Source: Pseudarthrobacter defluvii
GTDB lineage: Bacteria > Actinomycetota > Actinomycetes > Actinomycetales > Micrococcaceae
Reading direction: 5' to 3'
DNA length: 64,000 nt
Assembly: GCF_030323865.1 (NCBI RefSeq)
Contig: NZ_CP066363.1
Location: 1-64,000 of the forward strand
The notes under the pieces: generated by a model
Database searches by the model: none
What the model saw: only the letters and a program-made list of their open reading frames with translations
What the model was told of the DNA's origin: nothing
Part shown: piece by piece, positions 41,785 to 51,080 of the stretch
How positions within the stretch are numbered: the stretch's first letter is position 1
How the letters are laid out: the number at the start of each line of letters is the position of its first letter
Made by a program: the position numbers and the translations under genes

Positions 41785-43095
41785 GTGACCGTCGATTCAG
41801 AGGCCAACGCCGGCCCTTGTGTTCCTTTTGAAGAGTCTGCTGCCCGTGGACTCATTTCACGCTGGCGCGATGATCCGTCCGGCACGTACCGAACGTGGTT
41901 CCTCTGGCCTGAGCGGATCAAGAACTTTCGGTCCTTGCGTCGAGGCATTGAACAGGTAAGTGCGGAAATCGAAGCAGGCAGTTTCGGGACAGCCTATAAA
42001 GGGTCTTCGCTGGAGACGGTGGTACACGGAGTTGCCGAGCAGCGCCAGATCTTCAAGGGAGCCGATCATGCCTTTTTGTGGAAGCCGAAACTGCGAATCC
42101 CGGACATCTATGAGGACCGGGAGAATCAACTTGCGTTTGGCCGAATGCTGGAGGCCTGCAGATGCTGTACAGGGGAAGCGCCATTATTGTCCGCGGTCCA
42201 GGCTTTCGCGAAGCGCAAGGTCAAGGGCATGGGCCCTGCGGCAGCCAACCTGCTGTACTTCCTGCACCCAACTCTCATGCCGCCGTTCAACACCGCAATC
42301 GTCCGCGGCTACAACGAGCTCACGGGCGGCAGAGTCAAGCTTGGCAGCTGGGACGAATACCTTGCGATGCGGCAAGGCATCATCAGCATTAATGAACGCT
42401 TCCGGGATTTGCTCTCGAACGATTTGGGCGCCATAGCCGGTCTCCTTTTCGACATCGGGACTGGTCGGTACCCTGCACCCCCGCGGCCCGGACTGCCTGA
42501 AGCCGGGCTGTCAGAGTGGCACGCCGAGCTCACCCGTGTCCGTGGTGAGGCAAAGGCGGACAAGGCGATAGCCGCCGCGGAGCGGGAAGACTTAACCCAC
42601 ACCGAAGTGCAGGGCTGGCTCCGGGATCTGGGACTCGCACTTGGGTTCGATGTCTGGATCGCCAGCAACGACCGCGGCCGGCCTTACGGGGGTGGCCGGC
42701 TGGCCGACGGCTGCCTCACCACCCTGCCTGGGGCTCTCACGTCCCTGGCCGCAGCGGACGCCGTCCGCCTGATTGATGTCCTCTGGCTGGAGGACGGCCA
42801 CGTATCGGCCGCTTTCGAAGTCGAGCACAGCACGTCCATCTACTCCGGGATCGTGAGGATGCTGGATCTCGCACTCTCGGGCGAGAGCGGAGCTTTACAG
42901 GCTCTCTACCTGGTCGCTCCGGACAAACGCGAGGAGGATGTCCGGGCGCAGTTGGTCAGGCCGGCGTTCAGCCGGGTAGCGGATTTGCACGTCCGCTATC
43001 TTCCCTACAGCGAACTGGAGCAGCATCGCGAGCCTATCTCCCGCTTTGGTCGCGGACTGCACCCCATCGAACAGCTCGCCCGGAAGCTCACCTGA
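41785..43095 (+). CDS. HhH-domain plus PD-(D/E)XK nuclease-like protein
   Basis: 436 residues from the GTG at 41785 (AGGA ten bases upstream); the frame is open to 41551 but that part is transposase debris. Residues 135-200 look like a helix-hairpin-helix module: AFAKRKVKGMGPAAANLLYF, then PPFNTAIVRGYN. Residues 270-350 fit a restriction-endonuclease fold: helix TEVQGWLRDLGLALGFDVWI, then Asp331 in RLIDVLWLEDG and FEVEHST with Glu345 and Glu347, then SGIVRMLDLAL. The C-terminus ends FGRGLHPIEQLARKL. No methylase partner is near. A defence or repair nuclease is the likeliest role; the family name is unknown to me. Confidence 0.65.
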   Translation: MTVDSEANAGPCVPFEESAARGLISRWRDDPSGTYRTWFLWPERIKNFRSLRRGIEQVSAEIEAGSFGTAYKGSSLETVVHGVAEQRQIFKGADHAFLWKPKLRIPDIYEDRENQLAFGRMLEACRCCTGEAPLLSAVQAFAKRKVKGMGPAAANLLYFLHPTLMPPFNTAIVRGYNELTGGRVKLGSWDEYLAMRQGIISINERFRDLLSNDLGAIAGLLFDIGTGRYPAPPRPGLPEAGLSEWHAELTRVRGEAKADKAIAAAEREDLTHTEVQGWLRDLGLALGFDVWIASNDRGRPYGGGRLADGCLTTLPGALTSLAAADAVRLIDVLWLEDGHVSAAFEVEHSTSIYSGIVRMLDLALSGESGALQALYLVAPDKREEDVRAQLVRPAFSRVADLHVRYLPYSELEQHREPISRFGRGLHPIEQLARKLT

Positions 43096-43154
43096 GTGGA
43101 GTCACGCCGGTGATGACCGGATAGGAGCCACGGCTGGCAGGACCGGAAAAGACG

Positions 43155-44729
43155 TCACCGGGCACCGCTCTCTTTTGGATTGCCCGTGACTAGGGTTTGG
43201 CGGCGTGGCTCAGGCATGCCGGCAGTAAGTCTGTGATGACGTGCGGTGCCCGTGCGCGCAACGAATATCGTCACGACAGCGATGCTGAGCCCGGAAACCC
43301 AGATCAGGCCGATGAGCAGTCCCGCGACGTCGTCGAATTTGTCACTAAGACCGGTGTCGATGAGGACCCGGTACGGGCCATAGCCTGGAAGGAGGGATGC
43401 CAACTCGGGAGGGACGGGTCGGAGCATGGGGCTCTGTGTAATGCCCAGGTCCAGGAACGGTACAACAAAGGCGATCAGCACACCGGTCACGCGTCCGAGA
43501 ATGAAGCCAAGACACATACCCAGCAAGGCATAGACCGCTCCCATGAGCAACGTTCCGCCGATGAAGCCGGGCCACTGCCTGGCGGGGAAAACCAGGGCCG
43601 TGACCGCGAGGGACGCGGCACAGATGACGATGACCGACACGGCGACTTCACCAAACCGTCCTGTCAGCAGCGTGGAGCGGTGCATCCCGGACAGGACAAG
43701 CCTCTTGTCTCCTTCGCGGTTGTTCAGGGCAATGAAAAGACCGGCGACCGTGGCGAGTGAGGCGACCGCGATGGGCGCCATGGTCCCTGCATGGGTTTCG
43801 GGCAGCCAGACCCGTACGTCCACTTCCCTGCCGTCTTCCAGCACGCGCATCACTGAGTACTGCTCTTTGGTGATGGTCTTGGACAACAAGATGAAAATAA
43901 TGGGCACGGTCACCAACAGCAGCCACAGGGCAGGGTTGCGCCGGTACTGCCGCAGGCCCATCCGGAAGCTCTCAGCGGCCTGCGCCACCCGCCCAGGCCG
44001 CGAAGCTGCGTTCGGCCGCCGATGCGCACTTACCTCATGGGTGAGGAGCAGTCCGCTGCCCACCACTGCCGCGATGACCCATACCAGTGACAGTCCCAGG
44101 TCGCCCAGGTACCCGCCATGGCCGGAGGGTAGGTCCACCATCCACAGCGTCACGTAATGGGTCGGCATCCACCGGGTGATCTCTGCCCGGTCAGGCGAGG
44201 TAAGGGCAGGGCCGAAAAAAACATCCAAGATCCACACGAGAAGGATCACCACCGTGCCGTTGACCTGGTCTTTGAGGAGGGAACCGACTGCGGTGCCGAT
44301 CCCGACGTAGATGACCGCGAACATCAGTGTCCCTGCGATGACCCGGGCCGGGTCGTCGACCTGGCCCCGCAGGAAAAGTGTGGACAGGGCCGCGGCCGAG
44401 ACGAGTGCGGCGATGAGCAGTCCCGTCACCATCCTTGCCATGACAAGCTTCGCAGCGGGAAGGCCGGCCAGGACCAGCCGGCGGTCAGCGGAGTTTGCCT
44501 GGCAAGTCTGGAAATACATGGCCAACGCTGCGAGGAACCCGGATGCCCAGCCCGCGGTCGCGGTCTCTACGGCAACGCCGGTGCCGCCGAGCAGTTTCGC
44601 GGCGTCCGCCATCGGTTGGGCTGCAACCAGCACGAACACGACGGGGATCAGGACCAGCACCAGAAGGTTCGCCGGGTTCCGGACGTACTCGACGAGGAAG
44701 CGGCGGATAGGGATTAATAATGCCCTCAC
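43155..44729 (-). CDS. ABC exporter permease
   Basis: 524 residues from the GTG whose GTGA overlaps the ATPase stop; the longer frame is a shadow of the ATPase. It has two similar halves of about six TM helices each (RRFLVEYVRNPANLLVLVLIP at the start of the first, LRQYRRNPALWLLLVTVPII of the second), so it is a duplicated ABC-2 type permease. A soluble loop between them has REVDVRVWLPETHAGTM. Substrate unknown. Confidence 0.82.
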   Translation of the reverse strand: MRALLIPIRRFLVEYVRNPANLLVLVLIPVVFVLVAAQPMADAAKLLGGTGVAVETATAGWASGFLAALAMYFQTCQANSADRRLVLAGLPAAKLVMARMVTGLLIAALVSAAALSTLFLRGQVDDPARVIAGTLMFAVIYVGIGTAVGSLLKDQVNGTVVILLVWILDVFFGPALTSPDRAEITRWMPTHYVTLWMVDLPSGHGGYLGDLGLSLVWVIAAVVGSGLLLTHEVSAHRRPNAASRPGRVAQAAESFRMGLRQYRRNPALWLLLVTVPIIFILLSKTITKEQYSVMRVLEDGREVDVRVWLPETHAGTMAPIAVASLATVAGLFIALNNREGDKRLVLSGMHRSTLLTGRFGEVAVSVIVICAASLAVTALVFPARQWPGFIGGTLLMGAVYALLGMCLGFILGRVTGVLIAFVVPFLDLGITQSPMLRPVPPELASLLPGYGPYRVLIDTGLSDKFDDVAGLLIGLIWVSGLSIAVVTIFVARTGTARHHRLTAGMPEPRRQTLVTGNPKESGAR

Positions 44730-45400
44730 TTCTGGAACGCCTTTCCGCCCCGGAGTTCGACGATGCGGTCGAACCGCTCCTCGTCGGCTATGAAGTGGCT
44801 GATCACCAGGATTGAACGGCCTGCTCCCCGTCTTCTGGCCATCAGGTCCCAGAACCGTAAATAGGTATCCCAATCGAACCCGGCGTAAGGCTCATCGAGC
44901 AGCAGCACCGGGGGGTCCGGGAGCATTGCCAGGGCCAGGTTCAGCTTGGCGAGGGTGCCCCCGGAAAGCCTGTCGGCACGCTCGCGGGCGTACCGACGGA
45001 AGTCGAGCTCCTCGTAGAGCCGCCGCTGCGCATCAGCCCGCTCATCCCGGGACATCCCGTAGGCAACGCCGAACAGCTCGAAGTGCTCATCGCATGTCAG
45101 CCTTTCAAACACCACCGGCCGCTGCGGGCAGAACCCGAGTGACCCGTGGACGTCAACTGCTCCCGTGTCGGCTGGCAATGCCCCGACCATGATCTGCATC
45201 AGTGTGGATTTTCCGGAACCATTTTCTCCCACCAGGCCAACGACCTCGCCTGGGCCGAGCGAGACTGAGACGCCGTCGAGCACCTTGGTGCGCCGACGGA
45301 ACGGCCAGACGCCTTGCCGGTACGTCTTACATATCCCGCTCGCAACAAGCACGGGGCCAGCTTCCCCCTCTGGGGACGAGTCGCTACCCACCCATCTCAC
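44726..45400 (-). CDS. ABC transporter ATP-binding protein
   Basis: 224 residues from a GTG (45400); the GTG at 45391 has better spacing from GGAGAAGG and may be the true start. Walker A GLVGENGSGKST, Q-loop GFCPQRP, signature RLSGGTLAKLNLALAM, Walker B PVLLLDEPYAGFDW, switch His in VISHFIADE. Drives the permease encoded next. The pair resembles drug or antimicrobial-peptide exporters (CcmA type). Confidence 0.9.
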   Translation of the reverse strand: MRWVGSDSSPEGEAGPVLVASGICKTYRQGVWPFRRRTKVLDGVSVSLGPGEVVGLVGENGSGKSTLMQIMVGALPADTGAVDVHGSLGFCPQRPVVFERLTCDEHFELFGVAYGMSRDERADAQRRLYEELDFRRYARERADRLSGGTLAKLNLALAMLPDPPVLLLDEPYAGFDWDTYLRFWDLMARRRGAGRSILVISHFIADEERFDRIVELRGGKAFQK

Positions 45401-46073
45401 CTTCTCCGTTCACCCCAAGGCCGGAACATCGGGGACGTGTGTGATGCTAAGACCCACTGCTGCTTCCCTGCTCCCAGCGGGCCTGCCAGAGATGCCCGGC
45501 GTCTGGCGTTTGTACTTCCAGCCCTTGGTGTGACTTCCGTGCGGACAGGGAGGCAAGCAGATGAGGGGCCTTGAATTTTGGTGGCTGTTGCCATGCTGTA
45601 GGCTGCGGACCAGCCATTCCATCGCCGCGGGAGCGCGGACAAAGCTGCGCCGAAGATGATGATGTGGGCGACACCATGAAAAACGCGCCCGCAGGTTTGG
45701 GCCCGGGACCATAGGTCATGCCCGGCTCCTCCCCCGACCCCAAGGCCGTCGTCGTCCCCAGCCTCCCTGGTAGACCATATGTATGCCATCACAGATGCTA
45801 GGAGCGAGTGGGCAGGGAGACTAAGACGTGCATCGCATGCCCTGACACCAGATAGGCGGCCACAACGACCACCACGGCGCGGACGGCTCGTCTGGGGCAA
45901 GAACGACCAGCCTCCAGCCAGGGTGCGCGAGTCCTCAAGCCTGGGCATATAGGCAGTGTTGGCCGTCAGGCACCCGTTGTCTAGAGCCGGAGGACCTTAG
46001 CCAGGACTCAAATATCAGCTCTCATCGGTTAGGTTGGTCTGGCGCCTCGTCTCGGGGGTGATCTATGTCCTCA
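45401..46073. other. gene-free stretch
   Basis: About 670 bases. Minus-strand frames contain hydrophobic scraps (FHGVAHIIIFGAALSAL near 45650), but no frame makes a recognisable protein, and no strong repeat was seen. Possibly decayed coding DNA. Confidence 0.4.
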
Positions 46074-47741
46074 CTAACCCGGTCTCCCGGGGCGCCTAGT
46101 TGTCCAGGCAAGATATGCGCTCAGTGCCCCGCCGACCCCAAGCCCAGCACGCATCAGGGGTTTCTCCCAGTCACCCCAACGTTCTTTGTTCCCCGACGCC
46201 AACGCCCCGATACCTCCGATCAGTGCCGCCGCGATCATGCCGGCCACGACACGGTTACCGATGCGCTCCAGACGTACGACCAGGGGTTCCAATTCAGCAG
46301 CCCGCAAATGGAGTTCCAGACCGTCCGCGTCAAGGCTTTCCACGACCCTGCGGAGCAGCTCGGGCAGGTCATCGATTAGTTCTGCTACGTCCGCACCGGC
46401 TGTACTCATGCGTCGGGCAAGAGCCTGCGGGGTATATCGGCTCAGTATCAGTTTCCGCGCGTAGGGAGCCAGTACGACGCTAAGGTTGAAGGCAGGATCC
46501 AGTTGGAGCCCAATGCCGTCAGCCATGATGAGCATTTTCAGAAGCTTCGCCAGTTCCTGCGGCATCTGCAGGTGATAGGTGCGCATCATGGCTACCACTT
46601 GGCTGAGCAATGGCCCGATTGCAATCTGACGGAGTTCGCGGCCTTCGTATAGGGCGATTAGCTTCTTGATATCCGTGCGCAGGCTGGACCGGTCAACGGG
46701 CTGTTGGACTACGGAAAGTCCAAGTAAAGCGGACGCCATGCGGCCCGGGTCGGCGCGGGCGACGGCAGCAAGCAGATCACCCAGCTGGTTGCGAAGCTTG
46801 TCATCGACTTCGCCGACCATGCCGAAGTCGATGAGACCAATGCGGCCGGTGGCGGCTTCGATGAAGAGGTTGCCCGGATGGGGGTCAGCGTGGAAAAACC
46901 CGTCCTCAAAGACCATCTTGAGGACGGTATTTGCTGACCGAACAGCGAGGGCAGCCCGGTCAATGCCTGCGCGGTCCAAGGCTTGAAGATCGTTGATTTT
47001 TATCCCCCCGATCCGTTCAAGCGTCAGTACGCGGGACGTCGTCGTACCCCAGAAGACACGGGGTATGTAGACACCGTGGTCCGAGCGGAAGTTTTTGGCA
47101 AAGCGCTCGGCGTTCCGGCCTTCCTGCAGGTAGTCGAGCTCTGCCCGCAGCGTCTGCGCAAACTCGGCGGCTATTCCAGGAAGGTTATAGTCGGCAACTG
47201 CCTCCCAGCGGCGGCTAATCTGAACAGCGAGGTTCTGCAGGATGTCCAAGTCCGCCTCGATGGTTGGAATGACACCCGGACGCCGAACTTTCACCACCAC
47301 ATTTGTTCCGTTGTGGAGGGTGGCGGCGTGGGCCTGTCCTAACGAGGCAGTGGCCAAGGGCTCGAGGGTGAAATCGGCAAACACCTCGTCCGGCCCGGCT
47401 CCCAATTCCTCCTCGATCAGGTGACGGATGACCGCACCAGGCACAGCGGGAGCGGCGTCCTGGAGTTTAGCCAACTCCGCCTGGTACTGGAGTGGCAATA
47501 AGTCGGCCCGTGTAGAAAGAAGTTGGCCGAGCTTCATGAATGTCGGTCCAAGCTCTTCCAAGGCCAAACGCAGGTGCTCCGGGTTGGTGTAAGGTTCGGT
47601 CCTTCGTTCATGGCCCATCAAGCCCTGATGGAATGGAACCCACCGCTCAAGCCCGCTCACTCCGACCAGGAAGCCAAGTCCGTGCCGGGCCAGGACCTCA
47701 GTGATTTCCTGGTAACGCTGGCTGCGTAGGCTGGGCGTCAT
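46074..47741 (-). CDS. UbiB/ABC1 (AarF) family atypical kinase
   Basis: 555 residues. Family motifs: KLGQLLSTRADLLP (KxGQ), ATASLGQAHAATLHNG with the Ala-rich nucleotide loop, VVVKVRRPGV (Lys), HADPHPGNLF and LIDFGMVGEVD (metal-binding Asp). Two C-terminal TM helices (VAGMIAAALIGGIGALASG, AGLGVGGALSAYLAWTT) anchor it. UbiB proteins support quinone biosynthesis or lipid export; the actinobacterial role is unsettled. Confidence 0.92.
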   Translation of the reverse strand: MTPSLRSQRYQEITEVLARHGLGFLVGVSGLERWVPFHQGLMGHERRTEPYTNPEHLRLALEELGPTFMKLGQLLSTRADLLPLQYQAELAKLQDAAPAVPGAVIRHLIEEELGAGPDEVFADFTLEPLATASLGQAHAATLHNGTNVVVKVRRPGVIPTIEADLDILQNLAVQISRRWEAVADYNLPGIAAEFAQTLRAELDYLQEGRNAERFAKNFRSDHGVYIPRVFWGTTTSRVLTLERIGGIKINDLQALDRAGIDRAALAVRSANTVLKMVFEDGFFHADPHPGNLFIEAATGRIGLIDFGMVGEVDDKLRNQLGDLLAAVARADPGRMASALLGLSVVQQPVDRSSLRTDIKKLIALYEGRELRQIAIGPLLSQVVAMMRTYHLQMPQELAKLLKMLIMADGIGLQLDPAFNLSVVLAPYARKLILSRYTPQALARRMSTAGADVAELIDDLPELLRRVVESLDADGLELHLRAAELEPLVVRLERIGNRVVAGMIAAALIGGIGALASGNKERWGDWEKPLMRAGLGVGGALSAYLAWTTRRPGRPG

Positions 47742-47859
47742 TGCAATCCCGGCTTCCTAGGAGGACCAGGAGCCTCGGGGATAGTGTCCAGCGCCGTCAT
47801 CGCTGTCGGTGACGCAGCCTGCTTGGCCTTTGCCGGACCTGTCCTGTCGGTAGTAGGTT

Positions 47860-48774
47860 TCATGCTTTTCCATCCGTTGCGGCAGGCTTGGGTGAGAGCA
47901 CAAGAACGAATATGGATGCCAGAATCAGCAGCATGCCGGCAAACGTCCAGGCTGACGGGCGTTCCCCCAGCACAGTCATGGACAACAGGATGCCAAACAC
48001 CGGAACCAGGAAAACCCAGGAACTTACCTCATCCAGGCGGCAATGCCGTACTTCAGTAAACCACCCAAGAAATGCTGCAGCGGTGCCCACGAGAGAAACG
48101 TACAGAAGAACGGCGACGAAGCGCAGGTTCCAGTTGATAGCGGGCATCCCCTCTGAGATGGCGGCGGCGACAGCAAGGACGGCGCCTCCGATCAGGAAAT
48201 GCCATGCAATCACCGGCAGCACAAGGGCCTTGATCCGCCTGGAGATTAGGGTGCCTCCCGTGACCGCAAGAGCGGCAACTATGGACAGCCATGCCCCGGA
48301 GCCGGATCCATTGGAGAGCGCCACCGCAGCCAACCCCGCGAAGCCGGTTCCCATAGCTGCCAGTGTCCGCATGGACGGACGCTCCTTGTAGATCCACCAG
48401 GCCGGAAGCACAATAAGGAGGGGCTGAGCATTGGCCAAGGTGGAGGCCGCTCCTGTGGAAAGGCCGCCAAGGCCGGCAAACATGGCACTGAAAGCTAACG
48501 AGACGTTCACCAGCCCCATTACGGCTATCAGCGTCCAAGTGCCGGCCCCGGACGGTGCAGGCTGACGCCGTATCTTGGCAACCGCAAGAAGTGCCGTGCC
48601 TGCTATCAGCGCCCGCAGTGCGGCAAACCACAAGATCGGGGCGTCAGCCAGGCCAACGCTGATCGCCAGGAAGCACGAGCCCCAAGCGAATGTGATTGCC
48701 AGCATCAGCAGCGGCCGGGGTCGGCGCAGTTCGCCTTCCTGTCCGGTATCAACTACCGCCTGACGTGTGCGCAC
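47860..48774 (-). CDS. EamA-family drug/metabolite transporter
   Basis: 304 residues, ten TM helices in two EamA repeats: LMLAITFAWGSCFLAISVGL and WFAALRALIAGTALLAVAKI in the first; AWHFLIGGAVLAVAAAISEG, LGWFTEVRHCRLDEVSSWVF and LVPVFGILLSMTVLGERPS in the second. Substrate cannot be told from sequence. The 180 bases upstream hold nothing notable. Confidence 0.88.
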   Translation of the reverse strand: MRTRQAVVDTGQEGELRRPRPLLMLAITFAWGSCFLAISVGLADAPILWFAALRALIAGTALLAVAKIRRQPAPSGAGTWTLIAVMGLVNVSLAFSAMFAGLGGLSTGAASTLANAQPLLIVLPAWWIYKERPSMRTLAAMGTGFAGLAAVALSNGSGSGAWLSIVAALAVTGGTLISRRIKALVLPVIAWHFLIGGAVLAVAAAISEGMPAINWNLRFVAVLLYVSLVGTAAAFLGWFTEVRHCRLDEVSSWVFLVPVFGILLSMTVLGERPSAWTFAGMLLILASIFVLVLSPKPAATDGKA

Positions 48775-48955
48775 GTCATTCCTTCAGGGGCATGAGCCCA
48801 GGGATGTGATGGAAGGCCCGGCGCCGGGGAGGCCCGCCCGTGCGGAGGGATCAAGGGCGACGGCAGCCCAGTCTGCGTTGAACTTGAACGCGGCCCCCCT
48901 CTTTCACCGACCGGTAATCCAATAATCGTGCCCCGCGCGCAGTAGACGCCCGCTG

Positions 48956-49237
48956 TCATGTGGTTTCCTTGTGCTCGGCGGCGGAAGCCCGCCCAGCGCG
49001 GAGACGTTCCCTCCGTGCCCGATCGTCGAAGCTAAGGATCCTCGCGGCGAAGATCAACGAAATCACCAGGAGGGTTCCGGCTGCCGCCGTCCATAAGCCG
49101 GTAGCCGGTGCGGGCGGTGCAGTGAGGGCGTGGGTTAAAGAACCTGCCGAAGACACTGCGAGGCCCGTGAGAAGCCAAAAGGCTTGCAGTCGTTGTTTCT
49201 GGTGCCGGCCCTGTAGCGGCGGACTATGCATGCTCAT
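48956..49237 (-). CDS. small two-helix membrane protein
   Basis: 93 residues from the ATG overlapping the cytochrome b stop (ATGA). Two hydrophobic segments (AFWLLTGLAVSSAGSLTHAL, TGLWTAAAGTLLVISLIFAA) and a basic C-terminus. No family recognised; coupling suggests it is a partner of the cytochrome b. Confidence 0.65.
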   Translation of the reverse strand: MSMHSPPLQGRHQKQRLQAFWLLTGLAVSSAGSLTHALTAPPAPATGLWTAAAGTLLVISLIFAARILSFDDRARRERLRAGRASAAEHKETT

Positions 49238-50343
49238 GCCCCCAGATGCGCTTTTATCGGAATGAAGAAGATGAGAACTGTAAGCGTCACGATGGCCGTT
49301 AGCAGCACAGCGGCCACCGCGATAGGGATGGGGCGGTGCCGCCACCACCGGTTTCTGCTTCGGTCTACGAATGGAACCGCGGCCAATATGGTAAAGAGTG
49401 CGACCTCCGCGAAGAGTATGGCGGGCAGGCCAAACCAGTCTTCCAGGGTGTACAACCACCAAAAATTCCATGGGGGTCGGGTCAGTTCGATGCCTGCCAC
49501 TGGTGTTGCACCTATCGGGGGCGGGAGGAGCACCGCGAGAATACCAACGATGCCAAAAAGTACCAGCCCGAACGCTCCTACCCGGCGCAGGTGGTGAGTG
49601 AATGGCTCCGACGGTTCCTCCTGGGCAGCCTGTTCCCCAGAGCTGTCGGCAGGCAGCGACGGGTGAGGCGAGATTCGGTGCCGCTTGACCAGGAGCCCAT
49701 GCCAGATCATCAGCACCAGGAGGACTCCCGGAAGGATCACTGTATGGGCGCCGTAGAGTCGGACGAGAATTGACACCTGATTCGCGAATTCTGCGGAGAA
49801 CCAGAAACCGGCCCCGCCCAGCAGATCCCCCACCTCCACGTTGTGGCCGAGTGCTTCGAAGCCCTCCTGGTCCCATTTCAGGACCGTTCCAGTAAACAGT
49901 GCAAGGGTGCTCAGCCCGAACAGTACGACACCTATTAGCCAGTTTCCTTCGCGGGGGCGTTTGAAGGAGCCGGTAACGAAGACCCGGATCAGGTGCAGGG
50001 CCGCGGTGACGTACATCGCCTGCGCCGCCCAAAAGTGCACCCCGCGCAGGACATCCCCGCCCCAGACGTCCGTGGCTATGGCCCGGACCGACTGGTTGGC
50101 CGTTTCCGGTGTGGGGCTGTAGAACTGGACCAGCAAAATGCCGCTGAGCACCAGGATTCCGAAGGCTGTTGCCGTCACCCCGCCCAGGCTCCAGGCCAAC
50201 GAGTTGGCGTGTTCCGGGACAGGGTATGCCAAGGCGTCAATGCCCAGCCGTTCGTCGATGGCATTCAGGAAGCGCCGGGGCCAGGCCGGGCGCTGCACTT
50301 TTCCGGTGTCCTGGGTCCCGATGCCTGCTGTTTCATCGCTCAT
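49234..50343 (-). CDS. diheme cytochrome b (b6/bc1-type N-terminal domain)
   Basis: 369 residues. First four helices follow cytochrome b: LAWSLGGVTATAFGILVLSG, DVLRGVHFWAAQAMYVTAAL with two His, LVRLYGAHTVILPGVLLVLM with two more His (AHTVILPGVLLVLMIWH). Each His pair is spaced as in heme-binding helices B and D. Later helices resemble subunit IV (PPWNFWWLYTLEDWFGLPA). It should move electrons between quinol and an unknown acceptor. No Rieske or cytochrome c1 gene is adjacent. Confidence 0.85.
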   Translation of the reverse strand: MSDETAGIGTQDTGKVQRPAWPRRFLNAIDERLGIDALAYPVPEHANSLAWSLGGVTATAFGILVLSGILLVQFYSPTPETANQSVRAIATDVWGGDVLRGVHFWAAQAMYVTAALHLIRVFVTGSFKRPREGNWLIGVVLFGLSTLALFTGTVLKWDQEGFEALGHNVEVGDLLGGAGFWFSAEFANQVSILVRLYGAHTVILPGVLLVLMIWHGLLVKRHRISPHPSLPADSSGEQAAQEEPSEPFTHHLRRVGAFGLVLFGIVGILAVLLPPPIGATPVAGIELTRPPWNFWWLYTLEDWFGLPAILFAEVALFTILAAVPFVDRSRNRWWRHRPIPIAVAAVLLTAIVTLTVLIFFIPIKAHLGA

Positions 50344-50344
50344 A

Positions 50345-50995
50345 TCACGTGTCCCGCTTGCTGTGGCGTGTCGGTTCGTGTTTGGGTGGCAGTTGCGCTC
50401 GTGGGCGCTCCGAGGCCAGCAGCAACCGCAACTCCCGAATGTTCGCGTGCGGACGGAACAGGTAAGCCAAGGCCAGCCCCGTGAGGGCTACCAGAATCGA
50501 TACTGCCAGGAGACCCCAGTCAGCACCGTTAAGACCCGCACGGGCCGGAAGCGGGTCAAGAACGGTGGTGGTCCCTGTTTCATCGCCGGCAGCGGGTCTG
50601 AGCCCACGAAGTGCCTCTCCGATGGATTCCTGGAGCAGGGAGCGTCCCTCGGCTGATTCTCCGGCCTGGAGAGAGGCCCTGGCCTGCTCGAGTGTGCCGA
50701 CCGAAACCCCCTCCTGGTCAGCCGCGGCGAGGGCTTCGTCAATTTTCAGCAGCGCTGGGCCTAAATTGTCCTTATCATGGGCAAGGTGCGCCAGCGCCTG
50801 CTGAACCAGCAGATAGCCCTCGGTGGAAGAACCTTCCTCATGGGCGGACGCCATTGGCGGGGTTGCGATGCCCCCGGCCAGGAGAAGCCAGCAGAGCAGG
50901 ACTATGGCTGTTGTTCTTCCCCCGCTTAGGGCCCGGCCTCCCGCACGTCCGTTTCCATCACGGCCGCTGCATCCAGATCCAGGTTTGGATCCCAT
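50345..50995 (-). CDS. exported membrane-anchored protein of the cytochrome b operon
   Basis: 216 residues from MGSKPG; the frame opens at 51025 with a further in-frame start. Signal/TM segment (TAIVLLCWLLLAGGIATPPMASA), a helical extracytoplasmic part (YLLVQQALAHLAHDKDNLGP and so on), then a C-terminal TM (WGLLAVSILVALTGLALAYLF) with a basic tail. Stop lies one base before the cytochrome b ATG region, so the two are one unit. No named domain recognised. Confidence 0.7.
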   Translation of the reverse strand: MGSKPGSGCSGRDGNGRAGGRALSGGRTTAIVLLCWLLLAGGIATPPMASAHEEGSSTEGYLLVQQALAHLAHDKDNLGPALLKIDEALAAADQEGVSVGTLEQARASLQAGESAEGRSLLQESIGEALRGLRPAAGDETGTTTVLDPLPARAGLNGADWGLLAVSILVALTGLALAYLFRPHANIRELRLLLASERPRAQLPPKHEPTRHSKRDT

Positions 50996-51080
50996 GATGA
51001 CTCCCAAAATGAATTCCACAGTCAAGATCCTGCTGTTTCCCTCTACTGCTGTGGCGCGACATCACTGCTGTGGCGCGACA

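Noticed and set aside
45397..45948. 183-codon frame between the ABC ATPase and UbiB genes
   Set aside because: Several overlapping frames are open with no start signal or family match; hydrophobic scraps alone are not enough.
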